Shown one piece after another: positions 34,510 through 44,090 of a stretch of DNA of 64,000 nt. A program made the translations under genes and the position numbers. Within the stretch, counting starts at the first letter, position 1. Every line of letters starts with the position of its first letter. Origin of the DNA: Actinomyces viscosus (lineage in GTDB: Bacteria; Actinomycetota; Actinomycetes; Actinomycetales; Actinomycetaceae); the NCBI RefSeq assembly GCF_900637975.1, contig NZ_LR134477.1:682001-746000 (forward strand), given 5' to 3'. The notes beneath the pieces were generated by a model. The model saw only the letters and a list, made by a program, of their open reading frames with translations, was not told the DNA's origin and searched no databases.

Positions 34510-35940
34510 TCAGTCCAGTGCTGCCGCCAGGGCGGGTGCGGCCTGCTCGATCTGCCACGGCCGGGCTCCCATGGCGGCCAGGCGCTCACTGATCTCCTGG
34601 ACACCTACGGTGCCGGTGCGTCCGGACTCGATCTCCTCACCGAGGTCCCAGGCCAGACGGCGCTGGCAGCCCGGTGCCAGGAGCAGCTCCTGAGGAACCC
34701 GGATCTCCTCGGCGCGCTGCCTGATGGCCCCGCGTACTCGATTGAGCTGGTCGGCGGCCTCGGCGTGGTGACGCTGCCAGGTGCGCGGGTGAGGGAGCTC
34801 CTCGGGGCCCATCGGCGCACGAGTGGGCGGCAGCTCGTCGTCGGGCAGCTCCAGGGCGCGTTCGATGGCCCGCCACCAGCGCTCCTGGTTCTGGCGTGCC
34901 TGCCGGGAGGAGAACTCCCTGAGGCCGGTCATCTTGCGTCGTGAGCGGGGGCGGGTGACGGCGGCGGCGATCAGCGCCTGGTGGGAGAGGACCTTGGAGG
35001 GGGTTCGGTCGAGCTCCGCGGCCAGCTCCTCCCGGGACTGCCACAGCTCGCGCAGGATGGCCAGTGAGCGGGGGGAGCGCACGGCGCTTCCCGCTCGTGG
35101 GGTCTTGCGCCACGGGTCGATCTTGGCCGGTTTGGCCGGCCTGGTCCGCACGTGCTCGAACTCCTGGGCGGCCCACTGGGCCTTGCCCGCCGTCTCGAGC
35201 TCGGCGGCCAGGGCCTGTCTGAGGTCGATGAGCAGCTCGACGTCGAGGGCTGCGTAGATGAGCCAGGAGGCGGGCAGTGGCCGGGTGGACCAGTCTGCTG
35301 CCGCATGGTCCTTGGCCAGGCGCAGCCCCAGGGTCTCCTCGATGACGGCCCCCAGTCCGACGTGCTGGCGGCCCAGGAGGCGGGCGGCCAGCTCGGTGTC
35401 GAACAGGGACGTGGCCGTCAGGCCGAGTGCGGTCAGGCAGGGGATGTCCTGGTCGGCGGCGTGGAGGATCCACTCGGGGCCGTCGAGGGCTGCGGCCAGC
35501 TCGTTGAGGGGGCCGCAGGTGACCGGGTCGATGAGGAGGGTGCCAACGCCCTCGCGCCGGAGCTGGACGAGATAGGCGTCCTGTCCATAGCGGAAGCCGG
35601 AGGCTCGTTCGGCGTCGACGGCCACGGGGCCCTGCCCGTCGGCCAGGAGCCGGGCGGCCTGGCTCAGCTGGGTGGGGGTGCTGGTGATCTCCGGAAGCCC
35701 GTCCTTGGGCCACGGGTAGTCGACGACGTCGTGTGGGCTGATGGGCCGATCCGTCGTCCCGGGGGGTACGGCTGGGCGGGGCACGGCCGAGGAGGCAGCT
35801 GGGCGGGGCACGGCCGAGGAGGCAGCTGGGCGGGGCACGGCCGAGGAGGCAGCTGGGCGGGGCACGGCCGAGGAGGCAGCTGGGCGGGGCACGGCCGAGG
35901 AGGCAGCTGGGCGGGAGGCGCCGGTTGCGCGGGTCGTCAC
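34510..35940 (-). CDS. rnd: Ribonuclease D (DEDD exonuclease with HRDC domain)
   Basis: A 3'-5' exoribonuclease involved in maturing or degrading tRNA and other RNAs; 476 residues from GTG 35940, which overlaps the DUF3000 stop by four bases (GTGA). The DEDD residues lie in VAVDAERASG, HAADQDIPCL, FDTELAARLLG and IYAALDVELLIDL. The HRDC-type domain is around residues 255-330. The N-terminus before the nuclease is a Pro/Ala/Ser tract made by a 27-bp tandem repeat and is probably disordered. Pairing of rnd with DUF3000 is common in actinobacteria. Confidence 0.93.
   Translation of the reverse strand: MTTRATGASRPAASSAVPRPAASSAVPRPAASSAVPRPAASSAVPRPAASSAVPRPAVPPGTTDRPISPHDVVDYPWPKDGLPEITSTPTQLSQAARLLADGQGPVAVDAERASGFRYGQDAYLVQLRREGVGTLLIDPVTCGPLNELAAALDGPEWILHAADQDIPCLTALGLTATSLFDTELAARLLGRQHVGLGAVIEETLGLRLAKDHAAADWSTRPLPASWLIYAALDVELLIDLRQALAAELETAGKAQWAAQEFEHVRTRPAKPAKIDPWRKTPRAGSAVRSPRSLAILRELWQSREELAAELDRTPSKVLSHQALIAAAVTRPRSRRKMTGLREFSSRQARQNQERWWRAIERALELPDDELPPTRAPMGPEELPHPRTWQRHHAEAADQLNRVRGAIRQRAEEIRVPQELLLAPGCQRRLAWDLGEEIESGRTGTVGVQEISERLAAMGARPWQIEQAAPALAAALD
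35771..35915. repeat. 27-bp in-frame tandem repeat in rnd
   Basis: Four perfect copies of a 27-bp unit (35796-35822, 35823-35849, 35850-35876, 35877-35903), with partial copies at both ends. Translated on the minus strand, each adds nine residues, AVPRPAASS. A change in copy number would keep the frame. Confidence 0.93.
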
Positions 35941-36542
35941 CTGGCGACCCCGGCGAGAGTGAGGGGGTGGACCGCGGCCGGTTCGTGACCGGAGGCGACC
36001 AGGAGGAGCTCGTGCCAGGCCGTCAGGTGGGGGCCGAGCTGGGCGGTCGTGGGGGACCATGAGGCTCGGATCTCGGCGTGGGCGCAGGAGTCGGTGAGGA
36101 CCAGTCCCCCGAAGGTCTCGGACAGGACCCTGGTGACGGTTCCTACGAGCGCCCGGTAACCGGCGCGGGAGTCCTCCAGGCCGTCGGTGAGCCAGCTCCA
36201 GGCCGCGGACTCGAAGACCGGGTCCATGCCGACCTCGTCGTCGATCCGGGCGCGTGCCTGGACGACGATGCGGAAGTCTCCGTCCCAGGCCTCCTGGCCC
36301 TTGGGGTCGTACAGGACGACGAAGCGTCCGGTGGCCAGGGGGGTGGCGCCAACCGTCTCAACGGTCTCGGCGGTCAGCGCGGCGGAGTAGGGGGCCAGCT
36401 TCTTGGGTGCCGGAACCTCTTCCATGAGGAGCCCCCGCGGGCGGGGCGCGTCACGAAGAGACAGGAGCGCTTCCTCGAATCGTTCGGGGATGCCACCTGC
36501 CTCGTTCGGGCGCGGCCTACCGTTGACAGTCACGGATGACAC
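35937..36542 (-). CDS. DUF3000 domain protein
   Basis: About 201 residues, cytoplasmic, function unknown. Recognisable family segments: PRPRGLLMEEVPAPKKLAPY, TGRFVVLYDPKGQEAWDGDF and SAAWSWLTDGLE. It is translationally coupled to rnd. The start is uncertain: GTG 36542 or 36533, neither with a strong ribosome-binding site. No transmembrane segment is seen. Confidence 0.85.
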   Translation of the reverse strand: MSSVTVNGRPRPNEAGGIPERFEEALLSLRDAPRPRGLLMEEVPAPKKLAPYSAALTAETVETVGATPLATGRFVVLYDPKGQEAWDGDFRIVVQARARIDDEVGMDPVFESAAWSWLTDGLEDSRAGYRALVGTVTRVLSETFGGLVLTDSCAHAEIRASWSPTTAQLGPHLTAWHELLLVASGHEPAAVHPLTLAGVAR

Positions 36543-36690
36543 GCTAGTGCGCAACGGTGGCGGGCATACGAAGCCACGCCGCTGGGAGGGTTGCATTGTG
36601 TCAACGGAGTACCTGCCTTTGTGAACGGATGTGCGTTGGTTGGGCGGTGCGGTGGCGTGCCCTCTTCCGGGAGCCTTGTGGCAGAGGCCG

Positions 36691-38481
36691 TCAGCGCCGG
36701 GCGATGAGTGTCTGCCCGGGGGGCAGGGACGGTGATCCGGTGTCGTCGGCCCGGTCCCAGGACAGGAGCACGCTCGTCAGTGCGGGGGCGGGACGTTCCT
36801 GACCGGAGAGGTTGGCCGCCACGACGATGTCCTCGTAGGTCACCGTGAGCACGTCGTCGGTCTCGTCGACCTGCGGCCAGGCGGTGCGCTGGGACCATGC
36901 CAGCTCGCGACGCAGAGCGATCAGCGCCCGGTACCAGGCCAGCATCCGGGCGTGCTCGGCCTCGTCCAGCTCACTCCAGCGCAGGCGGGAGGCCTCGACG
37001 GTGCTGGGGGCCTGAGGGTCGGGGATCTCATCCGCGTCCCAGCCGAAGCCGGCGAACTCCCGCACACGGCCCTCGCTGACGCTGCGGGCCAGGTCCTCCT
37101 CCTCGTGGTCGGTGAAGAACTGGAAGGGGGTACGGGTGCCCCACTCCTCGCCCATGAAGAGCATCGGCGTGTAGGGCGACAGGAGCACCAGGGCGGCGGT
37201 GGCGGCCAGGGCGGCGTCGTCGAGGCTGGTCGAGGGGCGGTCGCCGACGGCGCGGTTGCCGACCTGGTCGTGGTCGGAGCCGAAGACGACGAAGCGTCGG
37301 GGGTCGGTGTCCTCGGGGACGGGGGCACCCCAGTTCCTCTCCCGGAACGTGGACCAGGTGCCGTTGTGGAGGAACGCCCGCCCGTAGGCCTTGGCCCAGG
37401 CGCCCGCCTCGGCGAAGTCACCGTAGTAACCCTGCGCCTCGCCCGTGAGCCGGGAGTGCAGGGCGTGGTGGACGTCGTCGGCCCACTGGGCGGTCATGCC
37501 CAGGCTCGGCGCCTTGGCCGGCGGCTGCTGGTCGGTGGGGGTGATGACCCCAACGTCGTTGAGGTCGGCCTCGGCCACCAGGCTCAGCGGGCGGCCGAGC
37601 TCGGAGGACAGAGCGGCCACGGCGTCCGAGAGCTCGGCCAGGACGTGCGCCTGGGGCGGGTCGGCGGCCTCGGCGTCGTCCTTGATCTCGTGAATGGCGT
37701 CCAGACGCAGGGCATCGACGTGGAAGTCGCGCAGCCAGCGCAGGGCGGAGTCGATGACGAAGGCCCGTACCTGCCGGCTGCCGTCGTGGTCGTAGTTGAC
37801 GGCCTCGCCCCAGGGGGTGTGGTGGGCCCGGGTGAAGTAGGGGCCGAAGACGCTGAGGTAGTTGCCCGACGGGCCCAGGTGGTTGTAGACGACGTCGAGG
37901 CACACGCCGATGCCTGCGTCGTGGGCGGCGTCAACGAATCGGGCCAGGGCCTCGGGGCCGCCGTAGGCCTCGTGGACGGCCCACAGGCCCACCCCGTCGT
38001 AGCCCCAGCCGGCCTTACCGGGGAAGGCCGCCAGCGGCATGAGCTCGACGATGTCGACACCCAGCTGGGCCAGGTGGCCCAGGCGGGAGATGGCTGCGTC
38101 CAGGGTTCCCTCGGGGGTGAAGGTGCCCACGTGGAGCTCGTAGATGACCGAGCCGCGCAGGTCCTTGCCCGCCCAGTCCTGGTCGGTCCACTGCCAGGTG
38201 GACGGGTCCACGGTGCGCGAGGGGCCGTGGACGCCGTCGGGTTGCAGGGCGCTGCGAGGGTCGGGGCGGTTCGGGGAGCCGTCGATGCGGAAGGCGTAGT
38301 CGGTGCCCGGCTCCAGGTCGAAGGGGGCGGTCCACCAGCCGTCCGCGGCGGGGACCATGTCGACCAGCCGGTCATCGCCCGGAAGGTGCAGCTCGACCCT
38401 CTGGGCCGACGGCGCCCACACCGGTACTCGAGGCCCCACGGGAAGGGCGGGGGAGGTCCAGCTCCGGGGCGCGGGGCTCAT
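36691..38481 (-). CDS. treZ: Malto-oligosyltrehalose trehalohydrolase
   Basis: Releases trehalose from maltooligosyl-trehalose; GH13 family, 596 residues. It has an N-terminal beta domain (VPVWAPSAQRVELHL), then catalytic blocks DVVYNHLGPSGNYL, the nucleophile in DALRLDAIHEI, the acid in SLVAEADLND and FGSDHDQVGNR. ATG 38481 overlaps the treY stop (ATGA), so translation is coupled. It is the last step of the glgX-treY-treZ route. Confidence 0.95.
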   Translation of the reverse strand: MSPAPRSWTSPALPVGPRVPVWAPSAQRVELHLPGDDRLVDMVPAADGWWTAPFDLEPGTDYAFRIDGSPNRPDPRSALQPDGVHGPSRTVDPSTWQWTDQDWAGKDLRGSVIYELHVGTFTPEGTLDAAISRLGHLAQLGVDIVELMPLAAFPGKAGWGYDGVGLWAVHEAYGGPEALARFVDAAHDAGIGVCLDVVYNHLGPSGNYLSVFGPYFTRAHHTPWGEAVNYDHDGSRQVRAFVIDSALRWLRDFHVDALRLDAIHEIKDDAEAADPPQAHVLAELSDAVAALSSELGRPLSLVAEADLNDVGVITPTDQQPPAKAPSLGMTAQWADDVHHALHSRLTGEAQGYYGDFAEAGAWAKAYGRAFLHNGTWSTFRERNWGAPVPEDTDPRRFVVFGSDHDQVGNRAVGDRPSTSLDDAALAATAALVLLSPYTPMLFMGEEWGTRTPFQFFTDHEEEDLARSVSEGRVREFAGFGWDADEIPDPQAPSTVEASRLRWSELDEAEHARMLAWYRALIALRRELAWSQRTAWPQVDETDDVLTVTYEDIVVAANLSGQERPAPALTSVLLSWDRADDTGSPSLPPGQTLIARR

Positions 38482-41123
38482 GGGGCGACCTCCTCGGCGG
38501 GCTGGGCGGACTGGTCGGTGTCGGGCGGGGAGCTCTGCGAGGCGACCTTGGCCAGGACGACGACTGGTGCGTCCCCGACCACCTCGGCCAGAGGCTGGTG
38601 GCCGCCCTCCACCGTCCCGCCGTGCAGGACGTGCTCCCAGGTGCCCTCGGGCAGGACGACGCTCTCCTCGCGCCACCCGCCCAGCTGCTCGAGACGTTTG
38701 GACAGTCGCCTGACGATGACGACGACGTCGGGGACCTCGTCGAGCAGGCGGGCGTAGGCGAAGGCGAAGGAGGTGGTCACCGGGATCGTCCGGTAGCCCG
38801 ACCGGGGGCCGACGAAGGTGTGGGGGCGTGAGGCGCGCAGACGCGCCAGGCGGGAGGTGAGGAGAAGCTTGTCCTCGTCGAGGTCGCGCGGGGTGGCGCC
38901 GGAGTCGAGGCGCTCCAGGGTGCTGATCAGGCCGTTGGGCCCGCTGTAGTCGACCGGGCGGCGGTTGTCGGGGTCCACCAGGGAGGTGCGGGTGGTCTCG
39001 CTGCCCTGGTAGATGTCGCTCACGCCCATCCAGGTCAGCGCCAGCGCCTTGTTGGCGAGAATGGTGGTGCGTACGGCCCTGGCCGTCAGGGTCTCGAAGG
39101 CCTCGAGCTCGCGGGTGACCTCCTCGTTGGTGAGCAGGTGGGTCGCGTAGTCCGTCAGGGCCTGCTCACGGGCCAGGTCCGGGGCGGTCCAGGTGGTCCA
39201 GACCTTCTGCTCCCGGGAGGCCTTGATGAGGTAGGCGCTCAGCCGCTCGGGGGTCATGGGGTCGTCACTGTCTGCGGCCCAGGTGCCCCACAGGGTCTGC
39301 CACAGGAGGTTCTCGCTGCGTCCGTCGAGGTCCAGGGGGCGGGCCTGGGCGGTCATGGCGCGCAGACGGTGGACGAGGTCGCTCCACTCGTCGGCGTAGG
39401 AGGCCAGGACGTCGAGTCGGGCGCGCACGTCCTCGCCGCGCTTGGTGTCGTGGGTCGTGGAGGTGACCATGGTGTCGGGCCAGGTGTTCTGGACCCGGTC
39501 GGCCCAGGCGTGGGCCTCGTCGGCGCTCAGTGCGAAGCCGGCGGGGTTGCCGCCGACCTCGGTGAGACTGGTCAGGTGGGTCCAGCGGTAGAAGGCGGTG
39601 TCCTCCACGCCCTTGGCGGTGACGGCTCCGCACACCTGCTGGAAGCGGATGACGGCCTCGGCGCGCTCCGGGGACTCCGACAGGCCCTCGGACCCGACCG
39701 GCTCTCCCAGGAGGATCTCGACCACGAGGTCAAGGGTCTCGCCCTGGTCCGGCTCAAGGCGCTGACGGGCGCGCTCGGCGTCGGCGTGCAGGATGGCGGC
39801 CGTCTCCGGGCTGGGCGGTGTGCCCGGGACGACGTAGACCCGGTACTGGTCCGCGGCCACGAGCAGCTCGACGACGCAGGCCCGCAGGTCGCGCAGCGTG
39901 TGGTCGCGCAGGCGGACGTCCTGGGAGGTCAGGGAGTCCAGGATGCGGGCCAGGCGGTCCACCTCCGCGGCCAGCGACCCGGTGATGACCTCCCGCTTGG
40001 CCTCCTCGACGATGCGGTCGTAGTCCACCGGTGCGTCACCGGTGAGCTCCTGCATGAGGGCGCCCAGGCGGGCGGCGCCGGCGGGGTCGACCTGGAGCTG
40101 GTCGATCCTCCACGCGGCGTCGTAGCCGGTGGTTCCGGCCACCGGCCAGGAGGTGGGCAGGGACTCGCTGGGGGCCAGGATCTTCTCAGCGGCGATCCAC
40201 GATCCGTCGGTGGCGTCGGCCAGCTGGGTGAGGTAGCCGCCGGGGTCGGCCAGGCCGTCGGGATGGTCGACGCGCAGGGCGCTGATGACCCCGGCTCGCA
40301 TGAGCTCCAGGATGAGAGCGTGGCTGCCGGCGAAGACGTCAGGATCCTCGACGCGGACCGCGGCCAAGGTGCCGACGTCGAAGAACCGCCGGTAGTTGAT
40401 CTCCTCGTCGCCGACCTTCCAGTAGGCCAGGCGGTAGTGCTGACGCTCGACCAGCACGTGCATCGGCAGGGACTCGGTGCCCTGGGCGACGGGGAAGGCG
40501 TGGTCGTAGTAGCGCAGCACCCACTGCTCGCCCAGGTCCTCCTGCCCGGGGACCACCATCTGCTCCAGGGTGAGCTCCTCGTCGGCCAGGACGGCGCCGA
40601 TGCGCTTGCCCAGGATCGGCATGAGGATGGGCTCGTCCAGGGAGAGGTCGAACCAGGCGGCGTAGGGCGAGTCGGGTCCCTCCCGCAGCACCGACCACAG
40701 GGGAAGGTTGTGCCAGCCGGGGGTCGGTACCGCCATGTGGTTGGGAACGATGTCCACCACGATGCCCATTCCATGGGCCTCGGCCTCGGCGGCCAGTGAC
40801 TCCAGCTGGGCTCGCCCGCCCATGACGGTGGAGACCCGGTGGTGGTCGACGACGTCGTACCCGTGGGTGGAGCCCGGCGCAGCGGCCAGGATCGGGGAGA
40901 GGTAGAGGTCGGTGACCCCGAGGTCGGCCAGGTAGGGGACCAGGGCCTTGGCGTCGGCGAAGGTGAGGTCCGCTCCCAGCTGGAGACGGTAGGTGGTCAC
41001 AGGTGTGCGTCGCTCGGGCGCCGGCACGTGCCCCGACCAGGGGGCGTAGGCGGGTGTCTCCGCCGAGTCCACGGAAACAGCCGAGTCCGCTGAATCCACT
41101 GCTGCGTCCACTGCGTCGGTCAT
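38478..41123 (-). CDS. treY: Maltooligosyl trehalose synthase
   Basis: Rearranges the end alpha-1,4 linkage of maltodextrins to alpha,alpha-1,1. It has 881 residues; ATG 41123 is chosen for AGGAAG six bases upstream, although an upstream GTG (41213) is in frame. Motifs: TTYRLQLGADLTFADA, GYDVVDHHRVS, DIVPNHMAV, ALRVDHPDGLADP (nucleophile), AEKIL (acid) and MVTSTTHDTKRGEDVRARL, all typical of TreY. It lies between glgX and treZ. Confidence 0.96.
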   Translation of the reverse strand: MTDAVDAAVDSADSAVSVDSAETPAYAPWSGHVPAPERRTPVTTYRLQLGADLTFADAKALVPYLADLGVTDLYLSPILAAAPGSTHGYDVVDHHRVSTVMGGRAQLESLAAEAEAHGMGIVVDIVPNHMAVPTPGWHNLPLWSVLREGPDSPYAAWFDLSLDEPILMPILGKRIGAVLADEELTLEQMVVPGQEDLGEQWVLRYYDHAFPVAQGTESLPMHVLVERQHYRLAYWKVGDEEINYRRFFDVGTLAAVRVEDPDVFAGSHALILELMRAGVISALRVDHPDGLADPGGYLTQLADATDGSWIAAEKILAPSESLPTSWPVAGTTGYDAAWRIDQLQVDPAGAARLGALMQELTGDAPVDYDRIVEEAKREVITGSLAAEVDRLARILDSLTSQDVRLRDHTLRDLRACVVELLVAADQYRVYVVPGTPPSPETAAILHADAERARQRLEPDQGETLDLVVEILLGEPVGSEGLSESPERAEAVIRFQQVCGAVTAKGVEDTAFYRWTHLTSLTEVGGNPAGFALSADEAHAWADRVQNTWPDTMVTSTTHDTKRGEDVRARLDVLASYADEWSDLVHRLRAMTAQARPLDLDGRSENLLWQTLWGTWAADSDDPMTPERLSAYLIKASREQKVWTTWTAPDLAREQALTDYATHLLTNEEVTRELEAFETLTARAVRTTILANKALALTWMGVSDIYQGSETTRTSLVDPDNRRPVDYSGPNGLISTLERLDSGATPRDLDEDKLLLTSRLARLRASRPHTFVGPRSGYRTIPVTTSFAFAYARLLDEVPDVVVIVRRLSKRLEQLGGWREESVVLPEGTWEHVLHGGTVEGGHQPLAEVVGDAPVVVLAKVASQSSPPDTDQSAQPAEEVAP

Positions 41124-41233
41124 GTGACTTCCTGAGATCGTCTGGTGTACGTCGGGCGGTGTGCTGTTGTCTGCTTCTTGTTTACCTGCGTGCGTCCGGT
41201 CGTACTCGGTCACGTGCCGGCCGGCGTCGGCTC

Positions 41234-43441
41234 CTAGCGCTGGTGCCTCTCCGTGGTGGCGTCGGACTCGGGGGCGTCCATGAGGAAGAGCATCGAGCGG
41301 GCCTCCACCGTGACGGTGTCGTCCGCGGCCAGCACCGGGTCGGAGTCCCCGTCGACCGCGGGAGCCGTGTCCAGGGCGACCTTCCAGGTGGGGGAGTAGC
41401 CCTCGCCCGGGAGGGTGAAGGTGATGTCCTCGTCCGAGGCGTTGATGAGTACGAGGAAGGAGTTGTCCACGATCCTCTGGCCCCGCTCATCGGGCTCGGC
41501 GATCGCCTCCCCGTTGAGGAAGACCATCATGGCGCGGGCGTACCAGGTGGTCCAGTCCTGATCCGTCATCGACTCCCCGGACGGAGTGAGCCACTCGATC
41601 TCGCCGAGCTCGCTCTCGCCGCCGTGGCCGGCGTCGCCGGTGAAGAAGCGCCGACGCCGCAGCACCGGGTGGTCCCGGCGCAGCCACATCATGGTGCGGG
41701 TGAACTCCAGCAGGTCGTTGTCCTGCTCATCGAGGTCCCAGTCGATCCAGGAGATCTCGTTGTCCTGGCAGTAGGCGTTGTTGTTCCCTCCCTGGGTCCG
41801 TCCCAGCTCGTCGCCATGACAGATCATGGGGACGCCCTGGCTGAACAGGACCGTGGCCAGGAAGTTGCGGGTCTGACGATGACGCAGCTCGTTGACCGCC
41901 GGGTCCTCGGTGGGGCCCTCGGCACCGCAGTTCCAGGAGCGGTTGTTGTTGTCGCCGTCGGCGTTGCCCTCGAGGTTGGCCTCGTTGTGCTTCTCGTTGT
42001 AGGAGACCAGGTCGTGCATCGTGAAGCCGTCGTGGGCGGTGACGAAGTTGATGCTGGCCACCGGGGTGCGCCCGGCGTGCTGGTAGAGGTCGGAGGAGCC
42101 GGTGATGCGGGAGGCGAACTCGCCCAGCGTGGAGGGCTCTCCGCGCCAGAAGTCGCGCACGGTGTCGCGGTACTTCCCGTTCCACTCACTCCACAGGGCG
42201 GGGAAGCCGCCCACGTTGTAGCCGCCGTCGCCCACGTCCCACGGCTCGGCGATGAGCTTGACCTGGGAGAGCACCGGGTCCTGGTGGATGATGTCGAAGA
42301 AGGCGCTGAGCTTGTCGACCTCGTGGAACTGGCGGGCCAGGGTCGAGGCCAGGTCGAAACGGAACCCGTCCACGTGCATCTCGGTGACCCAGTACCGCAG
42401 CGAGTCCATGATGAGCTGAAGGACGGCCGGCGAGCGCATGAGCAGCGAGTTGCCGGTGCCGGTGGTGTCGAAGTAGTGGGTCGGGGAGCCGTCGACGAGC
42501 CGGTAGTAGGAGCTGTTGTCGATGCCGCGGAAGGACAGGGTGGGGCCCAGGTGGTTGCCCTCGGCCGTGTGGTTGTAGACGACGTCCAGGATGACCTCGA
42601 TGCCCGCCTCGTGGAAGGCCTTGACCATGGACTTGAACTCCTGGACCTGCTCGCCCTCGGCCCCGTAGGCGGCGTAGGTGTTGTGCGGCGCGAAGAAACC
42701 GATCGTGTTGTAGCCCCAGTAGTTCGACAGCCCCTTCTCCTGCAGGTGGGTGTCGTTGACGAACTGGTGGACCGGCATGAGCTCGATGGCGGTGACGCCC
42801 AGGCTCTTGAGGTGCTCGATGACGGCGGGCTGGGCCAGGCCGGCGTAGGTGCCCCGCAGGTTCTCGGGAACCAGCGGGTGCAGCTGGGTCATGCCCTTGA
42901 CGTGGGCCTCGTAGATGATGGTCTCGTGGTACTCGTGACCCGGGGGACGGTCATGGCCCCAGTCGAAGTAGGGGTTGATGACCACTGAGCGCATGGTGTG
43001 CCCGGCCGAGTCCTCCTCGTTGCGCACCTCCGGGTTGTCGAAGGAGTAGGAGTACAGGGTCTGAGAGGGCGTGACCTCGCCGGAGATCGCCTTGGCGTAC
43101 GGGTCCAGCAGCAGCTTGGAGGGGTCACAGCGGTCGCCGGAGGCCGGGTCGTAGGGGCCGGCCACCCGATAGCCGTACTTCTGCCCCGGCGAGATTCCGG
43201 GAAGGTAGGCGTGCCAGACGTCGCCGTCGACCTCCTTGAGGGCCACCTTCTCCTCGTTGCCCTCGTCGTCGAACAGGCACAGGTCGACGCCGCTGGCCGC
43301 CGAGGAGTAGAGGGCGAAGTTGGTTCCCGAGCCGTCGTAGGTCGCCCCGAGCGGGTAGGGGTGTCCCGGCCAGGTCTGGCGCTGCGGGGCTTCCTGAGAT
43401 TCCTGAGTGGCCTGAGGCATCGGTGTCGTCGGCGTGGTCAT
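41234..43441 (-). CDS. glgX: Glycogen debranching enzyme (GlgX/TreX)
   Basis: Hydrolyses alpha-1,6 branches of glycogen or phosphorylase limit dextrin, supplying linear chains to TreY. It has 735 residues from ATG 43441. It has an N-terminal CBM48-like domain (GTNFALYSSAASGVDLCLFD) and GH13 blocks DVVYNHTAEGNHLGPTL, VDGFRFDLAS (nucleophile), IAEPWDVG (acid) and NFVTAHDGFTMHDLV. First gene of the trehalose operon; 110 bases separate it from treY. Confidence 0.96.
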   Translation of the reverse strand: MTTPTTPMPQATQESQEAPQRQTWPGHPYPLGATYDGSGTNFALYSSAASGVDLCLFDDEGNEEKVALKEVDGDVWHAYLPGISPGQKYGYRVAGPYDPASGDRCDPSKLLLDPYAKAISGEVTPSQTLYSYSFDNPEVRNEEDSAGHTMRSVVINPYFDWGHDRPPGHEYHETIIYEAHVKGMTQLHPLVPENLRGTYAGLAQPAVIEHLKSLGVTAIELMPVHQFVNDTHLQEKGLSNYWGYNTIGFFAPHNTYAAYGAEGEQVQEFKSMVKAFHEAGIEVILDVVYNHTAEGNHLGPTLSFRGIDNSSYYRLVDGSPTHYFDTTGTGNSLLMRSPAVLQLIMDSLRYWVTEMHVDGFRFDLASTLARQFHEVDKLSAFFDIIHQDPVLSQVKLIAEPWDVGDGGYNVGGFPALWSEWNGKYRDTVRDFWRGEPSTLGEFASRITGSSDLYQHAGRTPVASINFVTAHDGFTMHDLVSYNEKHNEANLEGNADGDNNNRSWNCGAEGPTEDPAVNELRHRQTRNFLATVLFSQGVPMICHGDELGRTQGGNNNAYCQDNEISWIDWDLDEQDNDLLEFTRTMMWLRRDHPVLRRRRFFTGDAGHGGESELGEIEWLTPSGESMTDQDWTTWYARAMMVFLNGEAIAEPDERGQRIVDNSFLVLINASDEDITFTLPGEGYSPTWKVALDTAPAVDGDSDPVLAADDTVTVEARSMLFLMDAPESDATTERHQR

Positions 43442-43703
43442 AGGTACTACCCTGCCACGACTGAGGTGTGAAGGCAGGCGTGTGGGAGAAAGACATGTCA
43501 CGTCGAACCACTCCCCGGAGTCCTCCCATCGTCCTCCCACTCGTCGTGCCGTGGTCATGCTGTGGTTGCGCTGTGACTGCGTTGTGACCGTGAGACGGCC
43601 TCACTGAAGCGTGAGACACCTCATGAGGAATCGGGGGTGGGTCGGTTTTGCCTCTGACGGATACCTCTGCTAACTTTCTTCCCGCACCCCACAAGGGTGT
43701 CAC

Positions 43704-43776
43704 GCGGATGTGGCTCAGTTGGTAGAGCATCACCTTGCCAAGGTGAGGGTCGCGGGTTCGAGTCCCGTCATCCGCT
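43704..43776 (+). tRNA. tRNA-Gly (anticodon GCC)
   Basis: A 73-base cloverleaf: acceptor GCGGATG with CATCCGC, D arm GCTCAGTTGGTAGAGC, anticodon loop TTGCCAA on a TCACC/GGTGA stem, and T arm GCGGGTTCGAGTCCCGT. No CCA is encoded. Confidence 0.97.
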
Positions 43777-43777
43777 C

Positions 43778-43852
43778 GGGCGATTGGCGCAGCGGGAGCG
43801 CGCTTCCCTGACACGGAAGAGGTCACTGGTTCGATCCCAGTATCGCCCACCA
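43778..43852 (+). tRNA. tRNA-Val (anticodon GAC)
   Basis: Acceptor GGGCGAT with ATCGCCC, anticodon loop CTGACAC on a CTTCC/GGAAG stem, T arm CTGGTTCGATCCCAG, and an encoded ACCA end. It is one base away from tRNA-Gly and probably shares its transcript. Confidence 0.97.
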
Positions 43853-43869
43853 GAACAGAGGTTCACCGA

Positions 43870-43901
43870 GTCCGGAGCATGGTTGGTGCTCCGGACTTCT
43901 T
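43870..43901 (+). terminator. Terminator after the tRNA pair
   Basis: A perfect 10-bp stem, GTCCGGAGCA with TGCTCCGGAC, and a 7-base loop, followed by TTCTT. It lies 18 bases after the tRNA-Val CCA. Confidence 0.88.
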
Positions 43902-44068
43902 CGTGTGACCGGTTCCGACTTCTCCGGGCGTGCCGATAACTCCCAATAACTCCCGATCGCCCGACGGCTCTCGGCGGCTCCCTCGCCATCGTGCGTCGTC
44001 GTGCACGTACCGGGTGGTGTGTGTCACCGGAGGATCACGGCCACATCGCTGAGTAACGAGGGAATCGC

Positions 44069-44090
44069 CTGGAATCCTGCTGGATTCCAG
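44069..44090. other. Perfect 22-base hairpin or operator
   Basis: CTGGAATCC-TGCT-GGATTCCAG, a 9-bp perfect stem with a 4-base loop, 128 bases before the ATP-grasp gene. No T-run follows. It may be a protein-binding site or a structured leader; which one is unclear. Confidence 0.5.

Noticed and set aside
35771..35915. Tandem repeat as a CRISPR array.
   Set aside because: The units are contiguous without spacers and translate in frame within rnd.
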